Part shown: piece by piece, positions 25,937 to 38,132 of the stretch
Position numbering within the stretch: position 1 is the first letter of the stretch
How the letters are laid out: each line of letters starts with the position of its first letter
Origin: Arabidopsis thaliana
Lineage: Eukaryota > Streptophyta > Magnoliopsida > Brassicales > Brassicaceae
Reading direction: 5' to 3'
Length of the DNA: 64,000 nucleotides
NCBI RefSeq assembly: GCF_000001735.4
Contig: NC_003076.8
Coordinates: 16,557,835 to 16,621,834, forward strand
Position numbers and translations under genes: made by a program
The notes under the pieces: model-generated
Seen by the model: the letters and a program-made list of their open reading frames with translations, nothing else
What the model was told of the DNA's origin: nothing
Database searches by the model: none

Positions 25937-28284
25937 GATTAAAAGATTAGGACCAAAGTTATCGATACATATTTTCCAAAACCGATTCGGTTATGTAACG
26001 GTTTAGTTAGATAAAAACCAAATTAGATATTTATATATACCGTTGTCTGATTGGATTGGAGGATTGGTGGACAAGGAGATATTATTAATGTATGAGTTAG
26101 TTGGTTCGTCAATATCACTTGTAGGATATTTTCATTTTGTTTTTTAAAATATATTATTGAGAGGTTTTTTTCTCAATCTAATACTTTTTTCTTAATGTAA
26201 ATCATATATATTTTTGTTTAAGGAAATATTATCAAGTGTCTTTTCAAATCTGTTTTCATATTCTAGGACCATCTCAAACTATTTGGAAACATTCAATCCC
26301 TTAAAATTTTGTTTTTCTTATAAATTTGGTTTCAAAATTTCGAAAAGTAAATGGATATATAGTTTTTTTTAAAGTATGTTGAGTGTCTGTACATGACAAT
26401 CGTTTACGTATATACTTGATACAAATTATAAAATTGAATGTGTGTAACTGTGTATAATATACACATAAATAGATATCACACAAACATGGACGAGTGAAAT
26501 TTGTGTAGTTGGCATGCATTATACGGATTTGGAATCGAATAGATACGACTTCAGTAACGAAAATCACTAGACCATCATATTTATATAAAGACATAATTAG
26601 AGAGAGTGTATGGTCTTTGTGTTATTAATGACAAAACCTAATAAAATAAAGTTGACGACAAACATAATAAAGAAAGAACAAACTGACTATTGGACCATCT
26701 CGGTCGATCGATAACGTTCACGTGTACACTCCCGTATACATATAAAGTTATGTACACATGAATAATGAATTCAAGCAAGTTTCAAGAGTGACTGAATTAA
26801 CAATTTGACACAAAATACAGATAGACTTGTATCCTATAGTCTTATTCAAACATCTACAGTCTCTTAAACACGAGATTAAGTGTTGATAAGAACAAAAATT
26901 ATCGATAAGAGTAAGACATACGTCTCTTTCCAAAATGCAATATATATACATTGACATTGTTTAAGAAACTTTTCTGTCTAATTTAAACTAAATCTAAGAA
27001 ACATATTTCTAAATCTAAGACTGTATAATTTGTATATATATTTACTCGTCGCGGTCAATAATTCAAATATATAAATGTCAAAATTTCAAACATTAATGAA
27101 TTATGGTTCATGTGTCACATTTGGGCTCCTTCAAGCCAAAAGAAACCTTTACTAAATTTCTCTTTAGGATATGTCGAAAAAGTCTTATAATATGGATTCT
27201 CAAAGATAATATACCAAAATCGTGTTATTAAATATCTATGCAAAGGAATTCTAGGGAAATTAAGGAAGTGATGTAGACTAATTCCTATGCGGTTATTGTT
27301 CTAAGCCATGATCTATCATGTGTGGAGGAAAAAGAATGGGAGACGATACCACCAAGGCCATCACCCAATCCTCTCACACGAACCATTGATAAATCAATCA
27401 GAAATAGCATCAGCTCACAAAGAGACTCCGACCTTAGCGGTGGTTCTCTACAAGAGGAGTACCTTACTCTTTTCAGCTTCATTTGGTTTGTTTCAACCGC
27501 AACTGCGTTGTTTTTTTTTTGGGTTTTTTGTTTGGTGTATAATTTTTATTTGTGTTGATATATAAATTTTAAATTTTAATTTCAATCTCCCAAAACAAAA
27601 TTCGTGATTGCAACACATCGAACGGATTAAATAACATAACCAGTGGTTTGGGATGATTTTAATTTTTCTACAAATATACCCATGTTGGAATGTTGAATTG
27701 GTGATATTAATCCAATTTTCCGATTAATCGCTAGAACTATACCGAGCGGTCAATTAACGTCTAGCGGTTCTTTTAACAACGGGTAAAATTCACGATTCCG
27801 ATTTTAAAACAATGATTCCAACTTGCGTATGAGACGACCTACAAGAATTTTAGATTGAGATCGAGTCATGTACTCCACGAAGCTAACGAGTAACGAGTCA
27901 AGAGACTGAGAAGTACTTCTCTGTTTAAAAACTTTAGGTTAAGTCGTATATTTTTTTTTGTTTAAGTGAAAAGTTTAAGATTATTAATTAGTAGAAAATA
28001 TTTGAAAATGAAGTTGGACCTGAAAGATAAACACCAAATTTTCTTATCCTAATCCCTTCAAAAAATTATAAACAACAATTAAAACCAAAAGAAGCTAATA
28101 ACCCAAACGGATCAAAGTCCAAAAATACCAACGTAATGCCCGAAGATAATGCTGCATCAGATTTAAAACCGTCCACATAAATCCAATTTATTGATTCAAT
28201 AGTTTGCTAAATAAAATAAAATTTGGAAACTAAAACAGTTATAAAATAAATCGACTCAATGGGATTAAAAAAAAAAAAAACCGG
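25937..28284. other. Intergenic region with possible gene relic
   Basis: Mostly AT-rich. Apart from the relic at 27.3-27.6 kb, one patch near 27720-27830 (CGATTAATCGC, GAGCGGTCAATTAACG) has the look of an old transposon fragment, but I could not assign it. Confidence 0.4.
27318..27562 (+). pseudogene. Possible gene fragment, unidentified
   Basis: Two overlapping plus-strand frames of 78 and 85 codons are open. The better-looking one reads from a GTG and contains ETIPPRPSPNPLTRTIDKSI followed by acidic and hydrophobic segments. It has codon-like composition but no ATG, no matching neighbour exons and no family I recognise. It may be an isolated exon relic or chance. Confidence 0.25.
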
Positions 28285-28770
28285 TCAAAAACATCGACAA
28301 TTTGGGCAGCTTCGATTCTGTTTCAGCCAAGAATCAATACAAGAACGATGGAAAACATGTCTACACTTCTTTATACGGATAATCTCATGGCCATCTTCTA
28401 ACTCTTCAAGACAAATTGAACAACCAATCTCATCAAATCCTTCTTTTTCAATATCTTTAAACTCCATTTCCTCGATCGATGCCCTATAACCGATTTTAAA
28501 TTCTAGTTGAGAATGAAGCGGCATTAGATGTCCGGTTTCATTGTCTTGCTGAGGCTGAGGCTGAGGCTGAGGCAGAGGCAGAGGCAGAGGCACAGGCAGA
28601 GGAGGAAGTGAGGGATGAGAGTTTTGATGTGTCTCAAGAGCTAGTTCCGTAGGAGGTTGAATATACTTGTTGCAAGAGTCAGAGATGATATATAAGGTGA
28701 ACAAGACTATTAAAATGGCCCCTGTAACGACTATTGAAGACACATCCAGCGAGGGCATAGATTCTATCAT
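28285..28770 (-). CDS. Small membrane-anchored RING-H2 protein 1
   Basis: A single exon of 161 residues. One membrane segment lies at about 11-29 (SIVVTGAILIVLFTLYII). It is followed by a Pro/Leu/Gln-rich linker (repeated PLP and PQPQ units) and a C-terminal RING-H2 finger: CSIC, CRHVFHRSC, WLKQ, CPNC. The protein ends immediately after the last Cys pair. First of three neighbouring paralogues on the same strand that share KCRHVFHR and a QQD-E-TGH motif in the linker. Expected to be an ATL-like E3 ligase, but without the GLD motif of true ATLs. I recall At5g41430. Substrate and expression unknown. Confidence 0.88.
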   Translation of the reverse strand: MIESMPSLDVSSIVVTGAILIVLFTLYIISDSCNKYIQPPTELALETHQNSHPSLPPLPVPLPLPLPQPQPQPQQDNETGHLMPLHSQLEFKIGYRASIEEMEFKDIEKEGFDEIGCSICLEELEDGHEIIRIKKCRHVFHRSCIDSWLKQNRSCPNCRCF

Positions 28771-29400
28771 CCTAATATTACTTTTACACCAGAGAGATCA
28801 AATTTGGAGTTGTAGCTGAAGCAAACTGATTCGTATCCATGATGAGAATCATTATCAACTTTCATTTATATTTATCTTCCTTTTTTTTTGGGTACATTTT
28901 TTAATATCTAGAGATGAATCTTTATTACGAGATAAACACATATTTTAGATATGCATGTTAGTTTACTATATATTATGTAAATATTCGTTTTGTCTATATT
29001 GTTGCTTTTTAATTGTTAACATAATAACAATTGGCTCTTCGCTGTCAACCAAAAAAAAAAATGGCTATGACTCTGAGTGGGGGACGGTTTTGATTGTGTG
29101 CGAGCAAAAGTAATTTTTATGATTTGTTTTTTTCCAATTTCGAGGGGTTATAATACTTTCAAATGATAGAAACTAGAGGAAGAAAATAAACACATATGTT
29201 GAATAATAGATCACATGACTTGCTAAAAACTTTTAACATGTGGGTCTGAGACAATTTAGCGTTAATTTTAATTTGATCATACTAAAAAAAAAGACCTTAG
29301 TTATAGTTTTGTATATACTTTAATTATATAAAAATTTTGAAACAATTTTTGATGAGTAGATACAAAATTCAACTATAGTCAGTCTCTCCTCTATTTGATA

Positions 29401-29775
29401 TCAATCAACAGAACAACGACAAATAGGACAATTTCGATTCGCATCAATCCAAGAAAGCATACAAAAGCGATGAAAAACATGCCTACACTTCTTTATGCAC
29501 ATAAGCTCGTGGCCAATCTTGAACTCTTCTAGACAAATTGAACAGCAACCCTCATCTCCTTCTTCGACATCTTCAACCTTTATGATCGTCTCGACCGTGG
29601 TTTTATTGATCGCTGGAATATGTCCAGTTTCAATGTCTTGTTGAGGAGGAGGAGGAGGAGGGGGAGGAGGAGGAGTTCTGCAGCACAATAGAACGATGAA
29701 TACGATTACCCAAAAGCCTACTATGGTGTAGTAAACGATATATCCGGTCCCTATGATCATTATCACTGGCAGCAT
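29401..29775 (-). CDS. Small membrane-anchored RING-H2 protein 2
   Basis: A single exon of 124 residues from the ATG at 29775. A long hydrophobic N-terminal segment (IVGFWVIVFIVLLCC) leads to a run of ten prolines encoded by GGA/GGG repeats on the plus strand. The linker motif QQDIETGH is shared with its neighbours. The RING-H2 finger has CSIC, CRHVFHRFC, SWID and CPIC. It is the shortest of the trio; the linker is reduced mainly in the Pro/Gln part. I recall At5g41440. Probably functional by motif integrity. Confidence 0.85.
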   Translation of the reverse strand: MLPVIMIIGTGYIVYYTIVGFWVIVFIVLLCCRTPPPPPPPPPPQQDIETGHIPAINKTTVETIIKVEDVEEGDEGCCSICLEEFKIGHELMCIKKCRHVFHRFCMLSWIDANRNCPICRCSVD

Positions 29776-29987
29776 CAAACTCGATTTTGAGATTTAAAAG
29801 CTGTTTTGTATTTATAATGAGAGAATCCCTCAGACATTAGCATAAGTATTTATATTCCTTCGTTTGCGCTAAAATCCTAATCATATATATGAGATATCTA
29901 AAATAATAATTTAAACGTAAACAAATAACAAAATAATTAAAATATACTTTCTCCAAACACATATACAATCAAACGCTTTACGTTCTA

Positions 29988-30668
29988 CATTGGAAACTCT
30001 ATAAATTAATAATGTTGGGACCATAAAATTTTATTAATTTATAGTGATATTAATTTATCCTATAGATTAATAAATATTATTTTATTGGATAAATTAATAT
30101 TTATCAATTCATAGAAATATTTAAGCAAAATACAACACTATTTTCTTTCGAAATAGAATAAATGTCAATAGACTACTCGAATATCTAGGTGCAAATGAAG
30201 CATACTCAAAAATTCAGAGTTTTTAGAAGAATTGTGATTTCTGTCTATAATGTTGGTGAAGAATTTGAAGACGATAATGTGAAACTTTCTGAAATAGCGA
30301 CACGTAAAGAAGCAATTATCGCGTCTAGAACTCTTCACAACTTTTGGATGCATATCGAAAAGACAACACCAAGACTTTTTAATGCAATAAAAAAAATTAG
30401 CAATGAACTTCAAAAAGATTCAAACTTTAAGAAAAGACAATATAACTAAAGTCATATTATATTAGATTATCTTTAAAAGTATCCTTAAGATTAGTAATTA
30501 TTAATTTATGATATTATTGGGACCATATTTTGACATAGAGATTTAAAAAAAATTATTATCTTATCGATTTTGGTTAATTTTTACATTGACCCGACTTGGG
30601 ACCGACATATTTTATTAATTTATCATGTTTATTAATTTATCGAATATTAATTTACAGAGTTTCTATTG
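29988..30668 (+). mobile_element. Emigrant/Lemi1-type (pogo, Tc1/mariner) DNA transposon, 681 bp
   Basis: Terminal inverted repeats of 24 bases: left CATTGGAAACTCTATAAATT.., right (inverted) CAATAGAAACTCTGTAAATT.., both continuing AATA. They resemble the Emigrant/Lemi1 consensus ending CTCTATAAATTAATA. The element is flanked by TA on both sides (29986-29987 and 30669-30670), the pogo/mariner target duplication. Subterminal TATTAATTTATA-like repeats are typical. An internal frame from ATG 30195 to 30449 (85 codons, EEFEDDNVKLSEIATRKEA..) looks like the C-terminal end of a Lemi1-like transposase, so this is an internally deleted derivative of an autonomous copy rather than a plain MITE. It cannot encode a complete transposase. 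Confidence 0.8.
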
Positions 30669-30765
30669 TATATCTTTTGGCAATATTACGTGATCACAAC
30701 ACATAGTTTGCCAAAACAATTATGAAATAATTCGAAAATTGATATAGAGGATAAAAAAATAAACC

Positions 30766-31260
30766 CTACTCACCCTCTTTCCTCTTTCTTGCAGTAAGGG
30801 AGCATCGACAATTCGGGCAGGTTAGATTCTGATTGAGCCAAGGATCAATACAAAAACGATGAAAAACATGTCTACACATATTTATACGAATTATCTCATG
30901 GCCATCTTCAAACTCTTCAAGACATATTGGACAAAAAATCTTATTGGATCCTTCTTTTATATCTTTAAACTCTAAAATTGTCGTTTCATGGATCCATGTC
31001 ATATATCCGACTGCAATGTTTTGTTGAGGCTGAGGCAGCGTTACATGTCCAGTCTCAATGTCTTGTTGAAGCTGATCAGGTGGTGGATGAGAATTTTGGT
31101 GTGTCTCACGAGCTATTTCCGTAGGAGGTTGCTGACTAAGATCTATGCAAAGTTTATAAATAAAGATTACTGTAATGGCAATTGGAAATACCATATATAT
31201 AAATAAAAACAATACTGTCGAAAAAAAATCCAGATTATCTGACGGTGGAGACTCCATCAT
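30766..31260 (-). CDS. Small membrane-anchored RING-H2 protein 3
   Basis: A single exon of 164 residues. The membrane segment is at about 13-35 (FLFIYMVFPIAITVIFIY). The linker has PPTEIARETHQNSHPPP, nearly identical to the PPTELALETHQNSHP of the 28.3-kb paralogue, plus a duplicated QQ-DIETGH/QQNIAVGY unit. The RING-H2 finger has CPIC, CRHVFHRFC, PWLN and CPNC. A short basic tail (ARKRKEGE) follows the last Cys. Tandem paralogue of the two genes to its left, separated from them by the pogo-type element. I recall At5g41450. Confidence 0.88.
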   Translation of the reverse strand: MMESPPSDNLDFFSTVLFLFIYMVFPIAITVIFIYKLCIDLSQQPPTEIARETHQNSHPPPDQLQQDIETGHVTLPQPQQNIAVGYMTWIHETTILEFKDIKEGSNKIFCPICLEEFEDGHEIIRINMCRHVFHRFCIDPWLNQNLTCPNCRCSLTARKRKEGE

Positions 31261-31889
31261 CGTTATATTACTTTCTTACGAGAGAGATCAAATTTGGAGC
31301 TTCAGTTGAAGCAATTGCTTCGATCCATATTTTGAGATAATCATTATCAAATTTTATTTAAATTCAATTTTTTCTTACCTTTTTGTAAAAATCTAGAGTT
31401 AAGTCTTTCTTTATTACGAGATATCATATACACATATTGTAGATATATTAGTTTACTTTTGTAAATCTAGAGTTGATGTGAATATTACTTTTGTCTATAT
31501 TGGTGGTACTTTTTCATTAATTAGGTTTAGATTTTAAACCATAAGAAATCTCTGGATAATATATAGAAACAGGATCATGATTTGATGGTCAGAAATTACA
31601 ATAATCAAAACTAGGAGTAGACAGGGACACAAATGGGCCTCATACGGCCATAAAGGAGCCTCAAACAATGAAATGGGCTTAGACGTCACTGTATCCCTTT
31701 GATGGATTTTTGTTTTCTGGATTTAGTAATTTGGGAGCCCGAGCTAGAGTACTAAACATTAAACTTGACAACAAAATCACATTATGGTAATTGTTTATTT
31801 ATTTAATAAATTTTCCATCATTTAAATAGGTGGTAATTTGACTAATCTGCTGTATAATTGAATCAGAACAAAATTTACCATGAATATTA

Positions 31890-34363
31890 TTACACGACTT
31901 CAACCACTTCACCTTCTTTGCAAACTGCAACACTAATCTCCAAAGTATTGTTCTTCTTTGATTTCACCCTACAACAATTTCTTCTAGGAGACTGCAGCGC
32001 CCAAAAACAAAATTTGAAATCATATTTCAACAATTATTATTTCAAGCATTAAAAATAAAATGACTATATAACATGTTGACTTACCCTGTCCCAAAGATGA
32101 GGGTCCGGTTTCTTGTAAACAATGACTGTCTTAATGTCGCTGGGATTAGCCATCTTCCACCGACACTCGGGATGAGCCACGCGGTGGATTTCATAACGGC
32201 TCACTGTCATATTTGTCACCCGATGAACTCTGGTTGATGTCATATAGAACACAAACGGTTTCTGGCACGGATGACGACTCACGGGTCGGGTGTTGAAAGC
32301 GTATGCCGTGTAATCCGCCCGTCGATACCTAACGGAAAAAAAATACAATGTAAAACAAAATGACCATATATTTATACATTTTGGGGTTTACTTATGTACT
32401 TTACTAATGTTTTGATATAGATTACCAATTTAAGAAAGTTCTCGACGGCATTTCAATCTCTCGAGCCGAAAAGATTCCGCGGAAAATCTGAACCGCGAAT
32501 CCCCAAGAGACGGAAACAGTCCATTTGCGGCGTTTGTCATAGCATATCGACTGTTGCATAAGTCCAGCAGAGTCTAGCTTTGCCGGGACTTGTAGATGCT
32601 TCAAGGCATCAACACGTGTCATGTTTGGGAAAATCGGTTCGACCACGTCGAGGTGATGAAGCGTAACCAGTGGAGCCACCGGGTGAGCCGCTAGTAATCC
32701 AAAGAGATTGCCATACACATCGTACTGAAATACACAAAAGACAGCACCAATTAATATGGAACGGTTCAAAATTTAATTTGAGAAGAGTTACCAAACCGAC
32801 CGGTTATTGGTAGGTACCGACGATTGGTTCTGTAATCAATGAACAAATCACCAACAAACAAGGAGAGTGTCACGTGAGACGCACGCGCCGTTAAATGCGT
32901 GACAACTCTTTAAAGAAACGGCCTGACACCGTGACGACGTGTACCTTACTCCGGCAACAATATAACGTACGGCAACATTGTGGTCCAGTGACGTGGCATT
33001 GTATCATAATTGAATTTTATAATGCAATGGATTTTTAACCAAAAGCGTGTAACTTTTTATTATCAAAAAACCCGGGGAACAATTTAATTTATAATCTCGA
33101 TAAACTCATTGAATACACATTAACTAAAAAGCATTAAATACAATGATCAAATAAAATCTAGTTGTAGTTAAAACTACTTACTACTAATTAACCAACTGAA
33201 ACAAAACACAAAGATTCGTATTAATCAATCAAAATATGTTATTTAGTTAGAAAATCATAGAATTTTCATTTACAGATTGTGTTTGGTGTAAAAGAAAGTA
33301 ATATTAATAATCTGAACATGTTTTACAGTTAATTAACCAACTTAATTTAACTAGATTCATACGAATCTATGAGAATATTTCTTTACTAATAAGATTATAG
33401 TAAAAACATAAAATAAAAGTGATAATTACTGACCTGGTGAAAACCGAGTTCTTTAGTGAGTGGAACACCGAGTTCAGCCATGCAAGCTTGCATCCGATCA
33501 TCGGAACCGTACAACGCCGGATACCTTTTAATACACCGATCTTGCATTTTGCTCAAAGCCACCGCTAATGGATAACTTATAGCAAATCCTCCACCGCCAT
33601 AAGCCATTCCATAAGAGAAATAAATGTTCTGAAGATGACTCTCCGATAAACTGCCGATGTAATACATTTGATTATGATCGTATTTTCTCAAAACTCTGAT
33701 TAGATTCTCGGCGACAAAGACTGTATCATCGTCTCCCATAACGAACCATCTCACATCTTTGAGTCCTAATTTAAGTGTCTCCGTAACGATTCTTGAAATT
33801 CTAATCGCCGATCTGTGTCCTTGTTTGTTTTTATACGGAAACTTCGATGTATCGCCGGAGATTTTCACCGGCGGGAGGCTAATTTCGTCTTCTTCGTCTT
33901 CTTCAGTAACTGGTTTTTCTAACCAGACATAACTACGCATTTGGTTTGGTTTGTACCAAATCTTGATGTACTCTTTTCTCTGTTTCCATAGTCTTGCCGA
34001 CGCGGCGATACCGAAAACCACGTGTTGGAAACCGGTTTGCGGTGGCGGAGGTGGTGGTGGTGGTGAAGGTGGTGGAGAGGCGTATGATTTGATTACAGCC
34101 GTTTGATTTGTGTGGAAGAGAATCAACGGTTGAGATGAGTTGACAATGTCGTTGAGACGACGAACAACGGCGGAGAATGGCTCCACTTGACAAGCACGTG
34201 AGTTTGAGATAAGCTTTAGTGTGTAGACAACGTAAGTGGCGGAGACGAGGAGGAGGAGCGTTACCATAAGTTTGGATACGGGTCGGGTCGGTGAACCGGA
34301 TCCGGATAAAGTCCGTTCCCACATTAGCTTCTCTGCTGGATCTTTCTGGTTATTCAGCTTCAT
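31890..34363 (-). CDS. DUF604 / fringe-like glycosyltransferase, type II membrane protein
   Basis: Exons 34363-33434, 32724-32426, 32328-32085 and 31991-31890 give 524 residues. A cytosolic N-terminus precedes a signal-anchor (about 32-49) and a luminal stem with a run of prolines (about 97-108). The catalytic domain contains FVMGDDDTVF; the DDD at 211-213 is the metal and nucleotide-sugar binding DxD of GT31/fringe-type enzymes. YGMAYGGGGFAIS, YGSDDRMQACMAELG and FHQ-D-YGN are signature stretches of the plant DUF604 family. It is predicted to be a Golgi glycosyltransferase of unknown acceptor. An in-frame upstream ATG at 34555 would add 64 residues (MSLFHKTLL..). I chose the inner ATG because it puts the membrane anchor at the usual place and gives the family length. 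I recall At5g41460. Confidence 0.92.
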
Positions 34364-36118
34364 CTTAAGAACCAAAGATGAAGAAAAGGAAACGAAATCA
34401 AAATCTAAGAAATATAAATAATTGGTAATAAATATTTCGATGGAAACAAATTTTATGGGTTTAAGAAGAAAGTGAGATTGAGAAGAAGAACATGCAGTGG
34501 CTCTGTTCTGATTTTCTAAAAGAGAAGACAAAAGTGTCTTGTGAAAGAGACTCATTTTACTTAGTTTATATATTAATATATTAAAATGTCATAGTCAAAA
34601 AGAAAATTATACTTTTAGTTAGCAAAAAATCTAATCTATTTTGTTTCGATATGATAAAGGTTAGATTCTAATTGTTACTCTTAGATTGATCTTGGAATTA
34701 TCTGTATGAGTAGAGTAATTAACAAAAAACGTTATACGATATTTGTCATATTTAGCTCTGATAAACAATTGATATATCCTCGCGTTTGATTTTTTTTTTT
34801 TGTTGTCATTTACTGTATTTTACACTCAAACCGACAAACAAAATATACAGTCAATCAAATTTTGCTTAAGGAGATTTAAGAATTAATTAGGTGGGAAACA
34901 AGAAATACAATTATAACTACTAGTATTTTTTCGTTTTACTATGATAAGTATTTTTGCATGGACACGTGTATGGATTGTAGTGGAAAATATGTGTCGGTAG
35001 TAGCAGAACTTTGGAGGTGGTGGGGGAGCTAGGACTATTTTATTTATTATAGGGGTTGGTTTAGAAATAAAACTATAATTTTTGGGGCAATTTATGAAAA
35101 TGATAAATTATGGGGGGGCATGGGTGGTGTTGTTGACAACTTGTTGTTGCAGACTACGAGACAATTTTATTACATCCATGCTGCTACTCTTCAGGAGCTT
35201 CTGAGTTCATCAGAGAGTTTAAAATTTCTAGCTCTTTTCTTTTTTGCCTATTTCTATCTACTTTTGTGGAAATCACATTCAAAAAAAATCAATGGGTTCT
35301 GTTACTAATTGAAGGCCCAAAACATTATTGATTGTTAAGCATTTTTCTTTTCTTTAATTACAGTGCATGTACCGACGTTTTTAGTCAAATTATTTGTGAT
35401 ACTTCAGTGATTTAGATATGAGATGTTTCGTTATTGTTATAATGTTATTATCCTTTTATTAAAAAGAATATTGAAATCTGCCCTTCAATAATGTTTGGGG
35501 CATGACATGTCCGATATAAAGAGACTTCAATTTTTTTTGCCGACAATGACACACGACGTCAGGAGCTTCGACGTTGCGGCAAAGAGTAAACTTTGACCAC
35601 CAGATTAGGGTAAAAATAGAAAGCAGTTTTTTTTTAACCTTTCATTCTTTGATTAGAGATGTTCGAGTTTAATTACTTTGCATGGTCTAAAAATTGGCCT
35701 TTTGAAGTTGTGATCTTGGCCTGAGACTGATCTTGAACTTTGCTTTTGATTGAATGATCTAACTATGGATAACTTCAAAATTAAAATAAATAAGTCTACA
35801 AAATTTAACCATGTGATGCAATCAAAAGAACCGGAAAGTTTTGGAGGAGATATGCTTAGTTATCTTGATACGTTAATCGTATTACTATAGTAAGGGATAT
35901 GCTAAGATTTCTTGCTACATAAAGTAACTAAGAACATTAAAAGGTTACAACAAGAAGTAAAGAACTTTACAAGAAACAACTTTAACAAATCATATATGAA
36001 GCATAGTTCGCAAACTCCTCCAATGATCTTCACATTCTCTTTACCATAATTAAAATTCTCCACCAAAAATAACAAAATTATTTATTTGTCGCTTGCTGAA
36101 GCGATTCATATTACAACA
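34364..36118. other. Divergent intergenic region
   Basis: Shared upstream DNA of the minus-strand glycosyltransferase and the plus-strand NTF2-like gene. A short 62-codon frame near 35.12 kb has no support. TTTGACC (W-box-like) occurs near 35593. Nothing else definite. Confidence 0.5.
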
Positions 36119-37585
36119 ATGGCCTCCATGGTTAATGTTACGAGTATAATAGTTACGAGAAATCTCATCACCAAATTCAAAACTCCACGGCTCAAACTAG
36201 ATCTACCTTCTCTACAACATTCTAGCCAGTTGAATGCAATCAAGAATGATCCAATAAAAATGATAAATAAGTACGCTTCAAGGAGAAATATCGTGGTTTC
36301 ATGTTTGGATCGACCTAACTCTAGGCCGAATCAAATCTCTGGGTATGATGCTGTTATGAAATTTTATTCCTCTATAAACGAGAAGAATCAAGACCAATTA
36401 AGTAGTTGCATCTCCAGCGATTGTTTTATCGATGATTTCTCCTTTCCAAAGCCTTTTCGAGGGAAACAAGTAAGATTTTTTCTATAAGATCTCTCCGCAA
36501 ACTTTTAAATCTATACGATGTGTATACATATTATACATTTCAAGATTTGTTTTGTGAATGAATTGACATATTTTTGCAGGAAGCTATGGAGTTCTTCGAA
36601 GAACTTGTGAAGAGTATGGGACAAAACGTTAAGTTTTGTGTTGAAAATGTGTGTGAAGGTGATGGACATAGTGCTGCTGTTAATTGGCATCTTGGTACGT
36701 TTTAGTACATATATCGCTCATGCTTATTGCCTAATTATACATACTTATGTTTAATAGTCGCATTGGTCTTCCTTTCGTTTTGTGTTTATTGTATGAAGAA
36801 TGGAAAGGACGAAAAATTCCCTTTACAAGAGGATGTAGCTTCTATGAATTTATAGATGAAGGAGGAAGACTGGTTATAAGGTAACTTGTTTTTTTGGAGG
36901 GATATATATGTACTAATAAGTAGGAGATGAACATAGTGCTTTGTTTTTTTTTCTAACAACAAGCATTTATATATGTAGGATGGTACACTGCATACATAAA
37001 TGATATGTTTAGTGAAAAAATATCTCAGTTTTTATTTATTTCATATCTATACTAATTAACAAATAATCTTGTAATTGATTTGACAAAAAAAAATCAGAAA
37101 CGCGAGGATTTTGATTGAATCGCCAATTAAACCGGGAGGAATAACATTGGTAAAATAGTTATTTTCAATTTTTACAAATGAATAATGTAGATGAGAGGTA
37201 TTTTTGAGTATATTTTTACATTTATTTTTATTGATAATATTTTGTTCAGAGCCTGTTAAAGAACATCACCTTCTTGTTCGACGAATTTCCAAAAGGAGCT
37301 GAGTGTAAGTTTTCAATATTAATTTATTTTTACATATCACATTTCATTCAAAATTCTTAAGCGCAATGTTTTTTAAAATATTATTTTGTTCTCTCAAATA
37401 TTTCAGTGTTTTTGGAAAAACCTTATGCTATAATCCAAGCAGCAATTCGAATTTATGGACTATTTTTGGCGCCACTCATAAACCATGTAATGGCAAGCTA
37501 CCTGAAGCTTCTAAGCAATATGGCCGAATTCTTCTTATTGGTCGTCAAAATTATCATCAAAATTCGAAACCTCTTCTTCAAATAG
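36119..37585 (+). CDS. NTF2-like (SnoaL-fold) family protein, probably organellar
   Basis: Six exons (36119-36469, 36580-36694, 36799-36880, 37098-37149, 37250-37304, 37407-37585) give 277 residues. An N-terminus rich in Ser, Thr, Arg and Lys and poor in acidic residues (about 60 residues) suggests a transit peptide. The NTF2-like fold follows: a helix at VMKFYSSINEKNQDQL, the SDDCFIDDF-like segment (here SSDCFIDDF), a strand around AAVNWHLEWKGRKIPF, and FYEFIDEGGRLVIRNARILIE. The C-terminus is hydrophobic with basic residues (LAPLINHVMASYLKLL, FFLLVVKIIIKIRN) and may associate with membrane. Plant proteins of this type are mostly uncharacterised chloroplast proteins; no ligand can be inferred. 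I recall At5g41470. Confidence 0.85.
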
Positions 37586-38002
37586 AAGAAACAAGGACTG
37601 CATACTTTTATTCTAAATCATCTTTTTCCTATATTTGATGATATTATTTTACTAACCGTATATGATTATTTGTACTTTCAAAAAAAAAAAACATTAACAA
37701 TCTTGAGGGGTTGGTAATTAGAGATATTAAATTAAGTTTTTTTTCGTGATCCTGCTCACAAACCTAAGGTTAAAGTTTCGGGCTTTCGACCTACTCACAA
37801 ATCTAACGTAAAATTTGATTAGAGAGCAAAAGAAGCTGACCAAATCAGAATTTGTTTATGACCATGTCAAATAACTACATCGAATCACAAGAGCAAATCA
37901 AATACAAAAAATGTTTACCGTTTTATGTCTTTTACTATTTAAAACCAATTTAAAATATCCCTTCCCGTAAAAAAAGACCTCTTCCCATTTACATTTACGT
38001 TG

Positions 38003-38039
38003 AGCCCAAAGTCTAAGCCCAAGTTATAAACAAAGCCCA
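38003..38039 (+). promoter_or_regulatory. Three AGCCCA (site II-like) elements upstream of GLA1
   Basis: AGCCCA occurs at 38003, 38016 and 38034, within 130 bases of the GLA1 start codon. TGGGCT/AGCCCA elements bound by TCP factors are typical of mitochondrial, ribosomal and growth-linked genes, which suits a folate enzyme needed in dividing cells. Confidence 0.5.
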
Positions 38040-38132
38040 TAAACAAAAAAAGAAGAAGCGAAATGTTCTTTACGTTTTTCGCCTGTAAGAACAAAATTGC
38101 AGAGAAAGAATTTGATTACCGAGGTAGTGAAG

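Noticed and set aside
30189-30449. 85-codon plus-strand ORF as a host gene
   Set aside because: It lies wholly inside an element with matched terminal repeats and TA duplications, so it is transposase text.
34364-34555. 64-residue N-terminal extension of the glycosyltransferase
   Set aside because: It would place a second hydrophobic stretch before the signal-anchor and exceed the family length; the inner ATG at 34363 fits better.
35120-35308. 62-codon plus-strand ORF
   Set aside because: Isolated, hydrophobic and without support from splice sites or homology that I can recognise.
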